Origin: Planctomycetaceae bacterium
GTDB lineage: Bacteria > Planctomycetota > Planctomycetia > Pirellulales > Thermoguttaceae
Length of the DNA stretch: 6,442 bases
NCBI GenBank assembly: GCA_031256755.1
Contig: JAIRPZ010000306.1
Coordinates: 1 to 6,442, forward strand
Direction: 5' to 3'
Numbering within the stretch: the stretch's first letter is position 1; each line of letters starts with the position of its first letter. Of the stretch, positions 1 through 5,464 are shown piece after piece. A model generated the notes under the pieces. The model was given only the letters and a program-made list of their open reading frames with translations. It did no database searches and had not been told where the DNA came from. The position numbers were made by a program, and so were the translations under genes.

Positions 1-1
1 C

Positions 2-418
2 GGGTACTGCCGTTGTTAGCGTGACGGATGTTTGCAGGGAAACTTGCGGCACAACGTCACTGTCGGCGGCGTTGTCTGCAAGGGAATAATTCCCGGAATT
101 GAAGAGTGATGTGTAATCATCACCGGAGTATTCCTCATCAGGATCATCATTTTGCTGCACAGCGGCATTGCTGTAAGCATTGTATTCAATGTATGTATCG
201 CTCGGATTGTACGGCGGTTCGTAAGAATCGTTGTCATCGTCATAAGAATCACCGAGCGGCGAGACGGAGAGAAAGTCCCGTTCTTCGAGAACTTCGATCC
301 GGCAACTGCGGAGCGAATTCGTGCGGTACAAATTTTCTGCTTGTTTTTGATCGCGGTAATACGAATACAGAAGGAAACCAAAACCGCAAACAATAACGGC
401 AAGAAAAAAATAAAACAT
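2..418 (-). CDS. Partial planctomycetal exported/membrane-anchored protein with LEPR-XLL-like motif
   Basis: This reading frame stays open from an ATG at 418 through the left edge, so only the first 139 codons are visible. The first ~21 residues are strongly hydrophobic (begins MFYFFLAVIVCGFGFLLYSY) and look like a signal anchor. A basic stretch follows, then RIEVLEERDFLSVSPLG at residues 40-56. This fits the LExRxxLS motif (LEPR-XLL) that lies near the N-terminus of many large planctomycetal exported proteins. From residue ~57 the chain is acidic and rich in Asp, Asn, Tyr, Ser and Pro (for example DSYDDDNDSYEPPYNPSD), typical of a secreted low-complexity linker. An in-frame TAA lies 12 codons upstream of the ATG, and no clear Shine-Dalgarno sequence is visible. 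A TTG at 331-329 (codon 30) is an alternative start that would put the motif about 14 residues from the N-terminus, where it usually lies. The other minus-strand frames here are Ile/Thr/Met-rich or Arg/Phe-rich shadows. Catalytic domains, if any, lie outside the window. Confidence 0.72.
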   Translation of the reverse strand, partial: MFYFFLAVIVCGFGFLLYSYYRDQKQAENLYRTNSLRSCRIEVLEERDFLSVSPLGDSYDDDNDSYEPPYNPSDTYIEYNAYSNAAVQQNDDPDEEYSGDDYTSLFNSGNYSLADNAADSDVVPQVSLQTSVTLTTAVP

Positions 419-599
419 CGGCGGGGGGGAATTGCCAAAAAATGTCTGTTAAAACATCAATGACCGTGAATTTTACTACAACCGCTACAACCCGCAAGAG
501 GGGGACATCGCGGGCGGCAGGAACGGTTCCACAGCAGGGCTGTTAATTTCTGATGCCGCTGCCGGCACGTTCGGAAAAAATGCGGAAAGATTGCCGGAA
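419..599. other. Intergenic stretch without a supported gene
   Basis: This lies between the divergent left-edge gene and the repeat element at 600. It contains a run of seven G at 423-429 just upstream of the minus-strand start. The open frames here have shadow-like composition (Arg/Cys/Pro-rich), no ribosome binding site and no recognisable motif. I see no RNA gene. Apart from the minus-strand promoter candidate I see nothing functional. Confidence 0.5.
470..497 (-). promoter_or_regulatory. Candidate sigma-70 promoter for the left-edge gene
   Basis: On the minus strand, TTGCGG (497-492) is followed after 16 bases by TAAAAT (475-470). The -10 box matches 5 of 6 consensus bases, while the -35 box matches only weakly. 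Transcription would start near 463, giving a leader of about 45 bases before the ATG at 418. This rests on motif reading only. Confidence 0.3.
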
Positions 600-611
600 G
601 TATCCTCCGCC

Positions 612-628
612 ACGTCACCTGCAAAGTC
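612..628 (+). repeat. Left arm of 17-bp inverted repeat
   Basis: ACGTCACCTGCAAAGTC pairs with the right arm at 702-718 in inverted orientation, with one mismatch (A617 against C713 on the same-strand reading). It lies directly inside the 12-bp direct repeat at 600-611. Confidence 0.8.
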
Positions 629-701
629 GTTTTTTTGCTGTAAAAGGTCGTGAAAGCACCTTCCTAAATTGCCTGTATTGCCTAATATTTGTGAGTTTTA
701 G

Positions 702-718
702 GACTTTGCAGGCGACGT
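702..718 (-). repeat. Right arm of 17-bp inverted repeat
   Basis: GACTTTGCAGGCGACGT on the plus strand is the inverted partner of 612-628, with 16 of 17 positions matching. It is followed directly by the second copy of the 12-bp direct repeat, which covers the position a -35 box would occupy for the ABC-F promoter. Confidence 0.8.
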
Positions 719-738
719 GTATCCTCCGCCCGATCATT

Positions 739-747
739 TGCTATAAT
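739..747 (+). promoter_or_regulatory. Extended -10 promoter of the ABC-F gene
   Basis: TGCTATAAT is a perfect extended -10 element (TGn plus TATAAT at 742-747). No good -35 box lies at the usual distance, which fits an extended -10 promoter. Transcription would begin around 753-756, on or within a few bases of the ATG at 756. The message is therefore predicted to be leaderless, with no room for a Shine-Dalgarno site. Confidence 0.7.
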
Positions 748-755
748 ATCCCCCA

Positions 756-2843
756 ATGGAAGTCATCTTAACAGTCGAACATTTACGGAAACATTTTTCG
801 GCGGAGCCGGTTCTCACCGACGTTTCCTTTCAACTCCGCGCCGGCGATAAAGCCGGTCTCGTCGGTCCCAACGGCTGCGGAAAAACCACACTGCTCAATA
901 TCCTTGCCGGACGCGAAGAATCCGAAAAAGGAAGCATCGAAAAGTCCGGCAGCATCTCCATCGGTTATCTCGAACAACGCCCCGATAACTCCTCCGGGCT
1001 GTCCATCCTCGATGAAGCCAAACTCGCCCTCGCTCCGCTCCTCGAAATGCAGCACGAAGCGGAAAAACTCGCTCATCAACTCGCCGAAACAAAGGACGAA
1101 ACCGAACTCGCCAAACTCGCCGCCCGCTACGACCACATTCACGAAGCACTGCTCCGGCACGATGCCTATCACCTCGACCACCGCATCGAAAAAATTCTGC
1201 ACGGAGTCGGTTTTCTCGATGACGAACTGTCCAAGCCGGTTGCCGCATTGAGCGGCGGAGAACTCAACCGGTTAAGTTTGGCAAAACTGCTGCTTGCCGA
1301 ACCGGATATTATGCTGCTGGACGAACCGTCCAACCATCTTGATTTATTGGCAACAGAATGGCTCGAAAACTTTCTGCGTGAAACCGCCGCCGCCGTCATT
1401 CTCGTTTCACATGACCGCTACTTTTTGGACAGAGTCACAAACCGGACTTTCGAATTGTTTCACGGAACGATTGACGACTATCCCGGCAATTTTACAAAAT
1501 ACACAACGCTCAAAGAAGAACGTCTCGCCGTGCAAGTCCGCACTTACGAAAAATATACGGAAGAAGTGGAAAAGGCGAAAGAATTTATCCGGCGGAATCA
1601 TTACGGAATGAAAGCCGCCCAAGCGGAAGACCGGCGGAAAAAATTAGACCGTCTTTTGGAAACGCCCGCCGAATTGCCGCGCAGCATTGAATCGCCGCCG
1701 ATGCACTTCAACAAACCAAGCCGAACCGGCGACATCGTCTTCCGCTGTGAAAATCTTTCCAAAGGATTTGCAGCGGGAAAACCGCTCTTCAAAGAATTAA
1801 CTTTTGATATTGAACGGGGGCAGCGTTGGGCGATTCTCGGTCCCAACGGCTGCGGCAAAACGACATTATTAAAATGTCTTCTGCGGGAACTGGAACCGGA
1901 TGACGGACGGATTGTTCACGGACAGGGACTCAATGTCGGTTATTTTGACCAGCAGTTGCACGTGTTGGACGATTCGCTGCAAGTAGTGGAGGCGATTCGT
2001 CCGAAAAGCAAAAAGATTTTTGAAGAACCGGCGCGGCGGAATTTGCTGGGCGCATTCGGTTTGACCGGCGACCAGCAGTTGCAGACCGTCGGCAGTTTGA
2101 GCGGCGGGCAACGTTGCCGGGCGGCATTGGCGTTATTATCGGCGGAAGATGCGAATGTGCTGATTCTTGACGAACCGACCAACCACTTGGATTTATGGGC
2201 GAGGTCGGCTTTGGAAAAGGCGGTTCGGGATTACGAGGGAACGGTCATTTTCATTTCGCATGACCGGTATTTCGTTGACCGGACGGCAGACCATTTGCTC
2301 ATCATTCAGCCGGATGCGCGGTTCAAAATACTGGAAGGAAATTATACGTCATTCCGGTATATGGTCTCGAAAGGATTGATAAGCGACCCGTTTCTGACGA
2401 ATGCGGCAGCCGACCGCAAAGCCGCCGCCGGTACCGGCAAGGCGATGATTTCCGCCATCAAACAGACCTCTGCTAAACCGGAAAAGACCAAACAAAAAGT
2501 ATCTGTTCCGCCGCAGACACCGCCGCCGTCCGCTGCCGTCCGCAGTTCCGGCGGCAAAACGACCGGCAGCAGCACGGACAAAAACACCGGTAAAAACATG
2601 GCGAAAAACAGGGAAAAAAATAATGCACCCCGTAAATTTCCGTACCGCAAAGTCAGCGACATTGAGGAAGAAATTTTTGCGAGGGAGACACAAATTATGG
2701 CGTGGAACGAGGACTTGCTCCGTCCAGACATTATTCGGGACAGTGAGCGTGTCCGGCAGATTCATTTGGACATTCAGGCGGAACAGGAAACCATCGCCAC
2801 GCTCTACGAACACTGGGAAGAAGCAAGTGCAAGAAACGGTTGA
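756..2843 (+). CDS. ABC-F family ATPase (Uup/YdiF-like, ribosome-associated)
   Basis: This is a complete 695-residue cytoplasmic protein with two ATP-binding cassettes and no membrane segments. NBD1 has Walker A GPNGCGKTT (37-45), Q-loop Gln74, signature LSGGE (165-169), Walker B with D189 and catalytic E190 (LLDEPSNHLD), and H-loop H219. NBD2 has Walker A from 362, Q-loop Gln399, signature LSGGQ (448-452), Walker B D472/E473 (DEPTNHLD) and H502. Between them, residues ~250-310 form the charged helical linker that in ABC-F proteins reaches the P-site tRNA. Residues ~545-626 are a Lys/Pro/Ser/Thr-rich spacer, and 627-695 form a charged helical C-terminal domain like the Uup coiled coil. ABC-F ATPases bind the ribosomal E site and relieve stalls; some protect against antibiotics, but nothing here indicates resistance. 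The ATG sits 8 bases after a strong -10 box, which fixes the start and implies a leaderless mRNA. Leucine codon use shifts from CTC-rich in NBD1 to TTG-rich in NBD2. The subfamily is uncertain. Confidence 0.95.
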   Translation: MEVILTVEHLRKHFSAEPVLTDVSFQLRAGDKAGLVGPNGCGKTTLLNILAGREESEKGSIEKSGSISIGYLEQRPDNSSGLSILDEAKLALAPLLEMQHEAEKLAHQLAETKDETELAKLAARYDHIHEALLRHDAYHLDHRIEKILHGVGFLDDELSKPVAALSGGELNRLSLAKLLLAEPDIMLLDEPSNHLDLLATEWLENFLRETAAAVILVSHDRYFLDRVTNRTFELFHGTIDDYPGNFTKYTTLKEERLAVQVRTYEKYTEEVEKAKEFIRRNHYGMKAAQAEDRRKKLDRLLETPAELPRSIESPPMHFNKPSRTGDIVFRCENLSKGFAAGKPLFKELTFDIERGQRWAILGPNGCGKTTLLKCLLRELEPDDGRIVHGQGLNVGYFDQQLHVLDDSLQVVEAIRPKSKKIFEEPARRNLLGAFGLTGDQQLQTVGSLSGGQRCRAALALLSAEDANVLILDEPTNHLDLWARSALEKAVRDYEGTVIFISHDRYFVDRTADHLLIIQPDARFKILEGNYTSFRYMVSKGLISDPFLTNAAADRKAAAGTGKAMISAIKQTSAKPEKTKQKVSVPPQTPPPSAAVRSSGGKTTGSSTDKNTGKNMAKNREKNNAPRKFPYRKVSDIEEEIFARETQIMAWNEDLLRPDIIRDSERVRQIHLDIQAEQETIATLYEHWEEASARNG

Positions 2844-2861
2844 CGTGAACGTTAGACGCAC

Positions 2862-2891
2862 AAAAAACCGGCGCGCTTTCGGCTGCCGGTT
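2862..2891 (-). terminator. Rho-independent terminator of the HTH-receiver gene
   Basis: AACCGGC (2866-2872) and GCCGGTT (2885-2891) form a 7-bp stem around a 12-base loop. Read on the minus strand the stem runs straight into six T residues (complement of A2862-2867, two of them paired). This is a standard intrinsic terminator for the minus-strand gene ending at 2997. On the plus strand the hairpin has no U-tract, so for the convergent ABC-F message it could only be a stem that stabilises the 3' end. Confidence 0.65.
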
Positions 2892-2939
2892 ACCGGGAAT
2901 ATGATAATAACTTCGTCAGGTACAGCAATCTATCCGCCG

Positions 2940-2957
2940 CAGAAAATCCGTTTTCTG
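2940..2957. repeat. Short perfect hairpin in the convergent intergenic region
   Basis: CAGAAAA (2940-2946) and TTTTCTG (2951-2957) are perfect inverted repeats around a four-base loop, TCCG. They lie between the ABC-F stop and the regulator stop. Neither strand has a U-tract after the stem, so its role is unclear. It may help stop or protect either transcript. Confidence 0.35.
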
Positions 2958-2996
2958 TCAGACGGGGAAAATATCCGTACCTCATTTTCACTTTGT

Positions 2997-3569
2997 CTAT
3001 ACAAGTTCCTTTTTGGAACCGATCAATGTCCGTAACCGCTCCGCTAACAGGGCTGCATCAAACGGTTTTTTGAACGTCTCGTTAATACTTGAACGGTCAA
3101 TATTTGATGCACTTCCGTCATCAGGCAGCAAAGCAATGAGAATCACATCACTGAATTCGCCGTTCCTTCGCAGGTTTTGGCAAATCTGAACCGATTCCGT
3201 TTTGCCGATAGAAAAATCGACAATCACGCAGTCGGGATGGAAACTCTCCGCTTGGATTCCGGCATCGAAACCGCTTGCTGCCACACCTATCCGAAAGGAT
3301 TTTTCGTTGGGCAGTTCACGCTTCAAATTGTCGATCAAAATCTGATCTTGTGCGACCACCAGCACTTTGGCAAGGGTCTCGTCTTCGAGACCGTCAAGCG
3401 GCATGCCGTGTTCTTTCAAAAACTTGATCAGATATTCACGCGGAATCCGGCGGTCTTGCGACCCAGGAATTCGATAACCTTTCAAACGTCCGGCATCGAA
3501 CCATTTGCTCACGGTACGCGGGGCTACCTTACATAATTTGGCAACCTGACCTGTTGTAAATACCTTCAT
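2997..3569 (-). CDS. Helix-turn-helix DNA-binding protein with degenerate response-regulator receiver domain
   Basis: A 190-residue putative transcription regulator. Residues 1-52 form a MerR/excisionase-type winged helix (MKVFTTGQVAKLCKVAPRTV, then KWFDAGRLKGYRIPGSQDRR). Residues ~68-184 resemble a CheY-like receiver. The phospho-acceptor position is D118 in VIVDFSIG and the conserved lysine is K168 in FKKPF. The paired acidic residues that bind Mg are replaced by A73-Q74 (VLVVAQD), and the Thr/Ser switch position appears to be A146. Phosphorylation is therefore doubtful. I recall close relatives as a conserved planctomycetal family of unknown target. The start at 3569 is chosen because GGAGAG lies 6 bases upstream and the domain begins at once. 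An in-frame ATG at 3617 would add 16 residues with no domain content. No kinase gene is adjacent. The gene converges on the ABC-F gene and ends in a terminator at 2862-2891. Confidence 0.88.
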   Translation of the reverse strand: MKVFTTGQVAKLCKVAPRTVSKWFDAGRLKGYRIPGSQDRRIPREYLIKFLKEHGMPLDGLEDETLAKVLVVAQDQILIDNLKRELPNEKSFRIGVAASGFDAGIQAESFHPDCVIVDFSIGKTESVQICQNLRRNGEFSDVILIALLPDDGSASNIDRSSINETFKKPFDAALLAERLRTLIGSKKELV

Positions 3570-3575
3570 TGCAGG

Positions 3576-3581
3576 CTCTCC
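3576..3581 (-). promoter_or_regulatory. Ribosome binding site that decides the regulator start
   Basis: GGAGAG on the minus strand lies 6 bases before the ATG at 3569-3567. The alternative ATG at 3617 has no comparable site, so the shorter 190-residue product is preferred. Confidence 0.6.
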
Positions 3582-3703
3582 GATATTGCTAACATTTTCT
3601 TTTTGGTGTTCCGGCAAATATCCTTCCGCCGAAACGATAATTGCCCTTGAAATTTATCAAAACATTGCTGACTTCCTTATCACTGTCTCAACAAAATCCT
3701 GGG

Positions 3704-3748
3704 TCAGGGCAGACCTTTTATGGCTTCTCTGCATCAGGGCAGACCTTT
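3704..3748. repeat. Pair of 15-bp direct repeats, 30-base period
   Basis: TCAGGGCAGACCTTT occurs exactly at 3704-3718 and 3734-3748, a spacing of 30 bases. Flanking bases match only partly. On the minus strand each copy reads AAAGGTCTGCCCTGA, which contains a TGA stop in the frame of the small ORF ending at 3734. The period is a multiple of three, so this could be a duplicated C-terminal coding tail or two binding sites three helical turns apart. Confidence 0.6.
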
Positions 3749-3883
3749 CCGGTCAAACAGTTCCTTCTGATGACCGTCAAAATCTCTATCGGCAATCCGT
3801 TTTCCGAAAAATGAAAGATTCGCCGAAAATCCGTCAGAGATCGTTAAAATGTCTGACAATGTATTCTGCGTTTCGTTTTTCAT
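3734..3883 (-). CDS. Small hypothetical ORF (49 aa), overlapping the ORF upstream
   Basis: I do not recognise this product. The frame starts MKNETQNTLSDILTISDG and ends FDRKGLP, with codon use (GAA, AAA, TTT, CGG, GAT) like the confirmed genes. AGGA lies 5 bases before the ATG, a usable ribosome binding site. A TAA lies eight codons upstream in the same frame. It overlaps the 3' end of the 76-codon ORF at 3834-4064 by 50 bases in another frame, so the two could be translationally coupled, or both could be remnants of one frameshifted gene. Its stop codon lies inside a 15-bp repeat, and the second copy, 30 bases downstream and in the same frame, again reads KGLP-stop. It precedes the HTH-receiver gene on the same strand. 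It may not be a real gene. Confidence 0.25.
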   Translation of the reverse strand: MKNETQNTLSDILTISDGFSANLSFFGKRIADRDFDGHQKELFDRKGLP

Positions 3884-4064
3884 CTGTTTCCTGCCTGCGT
3901 TCAGTTATCCCGCCGATCATTTCAGACAGTACACGTCTGTCTTCATCGTTTTCTCTGCGGAACGGACTCATTCCTTTGATCCGCTCAACCGATTGACTGT
4001 CTGTTTGTACCGGTTTCTGGGAAAACCGGCTGACCGATTTTGGACGACTATACGCCCCTCGCAT
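3834..4064 (-). CDS. Small hypothetical ORF (76 aa), charged
   Basis: I do not recognise this product. The ATG at 4064 follows an in-frame TAA closely, with no clear ribosome binding site. The N-terminal half is Ser/Arg/Gln-rich. The C-terminal half is charged and helix-prone (RRENDEDRRVLSEMIGGI, then QETDEKRNAEYIVRHFNDL), which looks more protein-like than any other frame in this stretch. The opposite plus-strand frame over this part is Ser/Leu/Ile-rich, as expected of a shadow. AGA and AGG arginine codons appear several times, more than in the confirmed genes, which could mean decay or foreign origin. It is divergent from the DUF3592 gene at 4187 and upstream of the HTH-receiver gene. It could be a real small protein or a pseudogene fragment. 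Confidence 0.28.
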   Translation of the reverse strand: MRGAYSRPKSVSRFSQKPVQTDSQSVERIKGMSPFRRENDEDRRVLSEMIGGITERRQETDEKRNAEYIVRHFNDL

Positions 4065-4145
4065 TCTGTCTTTCGGTATTTAAGAAACCGGAACTTTAAG
4101 AAAAGGTAAAATAAACCGTCTTGCTGCCGGAATCCGCAAACGTTA

Positions 4146-4176
4146 TGGTATAATCGGGCTGTATCAAACAGGAGGG
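4146..4176 (+). promoter_or_regulatory. Extended -10 promoter and Shine-Dalgarno site of the DUF3592 gene
   Basis: TGGTATAAT at 4146-4154 is a perfect extended -10 element. A TTGCTG at 4121-4126 is too far away (22 bases) to be a normal -35 box. Transcription should begin around 4161. AGGAGGG at 4170-4176 is a strong Shine-Dalgarno sequence 10 bases before the ATG at 4187. The leader is about 26 bases. Confidence 0.72.
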
Positions 4177-4186
4177 CAAATTCCGT

Positions 4187-5464
4187 ATGAAAGGAAATCG
4201 GTTTTCGCAAATTCGATGGGGAGAAGCCGCCGTTTTCCTGATAATATTGGTCGTCGGCATCGTGATTTTTCTGCTGCAACTTTGGACTTGGGCGATTCCG
4301 CAGTTGACGCTTTATCAAGAGTTTATTCCTTCACGCGGCACGATTCTCGACAAACGGATCGCTGAATATTCGTCCGGTCCGAACATCCTGTACCGCCCGG
4401 AGGTCTATCTCGAACATTATGTCAATGGACAGACCTACCGTGTCTGGACTTTCGGCTATCCGGTTTTACAGCCCGGTGAAGGTTTCAAGCCGGACAAAGA
4501 ACGTGCCGAAGCCGCTCTTCAGCCGTTTGAAACCGGCAAACGGGTGAACTGCTGGTATCGGGTCAATCATCCGCAGCAAGTCATTGCCGTATGGTCGGTT
4601 TCTTTCTGGGGCGGTTTTTTGCTGCTGCTTTCTCTTTCCCTGACAGCACTCGGTGCTGTCGGTTTTTCGCAGTCGTTCCGGCTGTCAGTTTTTTCCAAAG
4701 AGCGGCAGGCCTTTGTGTTTTTACCCAAGAAACCGCCGACCGGCTGGGTTACGATTCCCGACAGACAAAGTATGGACGAAAGTCCCGGCACGCATCTTGT
4801 TTACCGGCTGCCGACCAGCAGCCGTCCGGTTTTTCCGTTAGCCGGTCAATTCGTTTTTACCGCTGCATGGACACTGATCACCCTGATCATTTTAATTCAA
4901 TCGGCTGCTTCGCTGCGGGACAGCCATGCGGAACAAAGTGTTGATCAGGCAGTCAACCTTGTTTTTTGTTTTTTGTTTTGTGGTGCCGGCATAATGTTAT
5001 TTTGGACGGCTTTCAGGAATCTCTGGAAAGCCCTTTATACGGCACCAACGCTGCTGGAATTGTCGGATCATCCGGTTTATCCGGGCAGAAAATACAGAGT
5101 ATTGCTGCATCAAAACGGGCTGCTGCCTTTTGAACATTTAACGCTGGATGTTGTTTGCGAAGAGATTGCCCGGTTTCATCAGGGAACGGATACGGCAACG
5201 AACCGGCAGGAAGTTTTCCGGCAAACACTGTTTTCGCGGCAGAATTTCACGGTTACGCCGGATAACCCGCTTCATGAAGAATTTTTCCTGCAACTGCCGA
5301 TCAGTTCGATGCATTCTTTTCGCCGGCAAAACAACGAAATCACATGGAAACTGGCGTTTACAGCGGCATTGACCAACCGTTCTTCGCCGATCCGCCGGGA
5401 CTATCCGATCATTGTGGTTCCCGCACAATTTAACGATACCGCTTTGGAAGGCAGCGGATTATGA
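4187..5464 (+). CDS. DUF3592 membrane protein with C-terminal beta-rich (arrestin-like) domain
   Basis: A 425-residue membrane protein of unknown function. Four hydrophobic segments are visible at about 14-37, 139-161, 217-240 and 256-276. Between the first two, residues ~46-135 match the DUF3592 pattern: SRGTILDKRI, YRPEVYLEHYVNGQTY, a Gly-Lys-Arg-Val turn near 117-120, then a WYRVNHPQQVIAV ending. This region should lie outside the cytoplasm if the N-terminus is inside. Residues ~285-413 form a soluble domain with beta-sandwich character, including HPVYPGRKYRVLLHQNG, CEE followed by QGTD, and PISSMHSFRRQNNEITWKL. I recall these motifs in planctomycetal DUF3592 proteins and read the fold as arrestin-like. 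That fold is an inference. Promoter and ribosome binding site are both strong, supporting this start. A 45-codon ORF overlaps its stop by ATGA. No enzyme motif is seen; a role in envelope structure or protein contacts is only a guess. Confidence 0.88.
   Translation: MKGNRFSQIRWGEAAVFLIILVVGIVIFLLQLWTWAIPQLTLYQEFIPSRGTILDKRIAEYSSGPNILYRPEVYLEHYVNGQTYRVWTFGYPVLQPGEGFKPDKERAEAALQPFETGKRVNCWYRVNHPQQVIAVWSVSFWGGFLLLLSLSLTALGAVGFSQSFRLSVFSKERQAFVFLPKKPPTGWVTIPDRQSMDESPGTHLVYRLPTSSRPVFPLAGQFVFTAAWTLITLIILIQSAASLRDSHAEQSVDQAVNLVFCFLFCGAGIMLFWTAFRNLWKALYTAPTLLELSDHPVYPGRKYRVLLHQNGLLPFEHLTLDVVCEEIARFHQGTDTATNRQEVFRQTLFSRQNFTVTPDNPLHEEFFLQLPISSMHSFRRQNNEITWKLAFTAALTNRSSPIRRDYPIIVVPAQFNDTALEGSGL

Larger units (their letters stand above)
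600..730. mobile_element. MITE-like element: inverted repeats flanked by 12-bp direct repeats
   Basis: GTATCCTCCGCC occurs at 600-611 and again at 719-730 as an exact 12-bp direct repeat. Immediately inside, ACGTCACCTGCAAAGTC (612-628) is the reverse complement of 702-718 with one mismatch in 17; pairing C611 with G719 extends the inverted repeat to 18. The order direct repeat, inverted repeat, ~73-base core, inverted repeat, direct repeat is what a small non-autonomous transposable element with a target-site duplication looks like. A 12-bp duplication is within the range known for IS4-type transposition. The core is AT-rich, has no plausible ORF, and holds a T7 run at 630-636, a short hairpin (AAGGT 644-648 with ACCTT 658-662) and ATTGCCT twice (668-674, 677-683). 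The right end abuts the promoter of the ABC-F gene. It could instead be a regulatory array or a long-range RNA stem. Confidence 0.5.
3570..4145. other. Weakly coding stretch between the regulator and DUF3592 genes
   Basis: This ~575-base interval has no confidently assigned gene. It holds the regulator's leader and ribosome binding site (3570-3581), the 15-bp repeat pair (3704-3748), and two small overlapping minus-strand ORFs (3734-3883 and 3834-4064). A plus-strand frame at 3586-3996 is open but compositionally poor. The section 4065-4145 is AT-rich leader DNA before the DUF3592 promoter. No RNA gene was recognised. Confidence 0.45.

Noticed and set aside
16..438. Minus-strand 140-codon frame at the left edge
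   Set aside because: It is Ile/Thr/Met-rich without motifs, and the neighbouring minus-strand frame carries the LExRxxLS motif and a natural acidic composition, so this one is a shadow.
553..771. Plus-strand 72-codon frame before the ABC-F gene
   Set aside because: It crosses the repeat element and the ABC-F promoter and overlaps its start. It is Cys/Arg/Pro-rich and has no ribosome binding site.
2349..2861. Minus-strand 170-codon frame antisense to the ABC-F C-terminus
   Set aside because: It is Phe/Arg/Gly/Val-rich, a typical complement of Lys/Glu/Thr-rich coding sequence, with no motif.
3570..3617. 16-residue N-terminal extension of the HTH-receiver protein
   Set aside because: It adds no domain, has no ribosome binding site, and covers the GGAGAG site that serves the ATG at 3569.
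3586..3996. Plus-strand 136-codon frame antisense to the small ORFs
   Set aside because: It is Ser/Leu/Ile-rich and lacks a ribosome binding site or recognisable domain. Its second half looks like the complement of the charged minus-strand frame.
4090..4120. GGAAC...CGTC pair resembling an ECF sigma promoter
   Set aside because: The spacing of 22 bases is too long for ECF promoters, and a perfect extended -10 lies just downstream.
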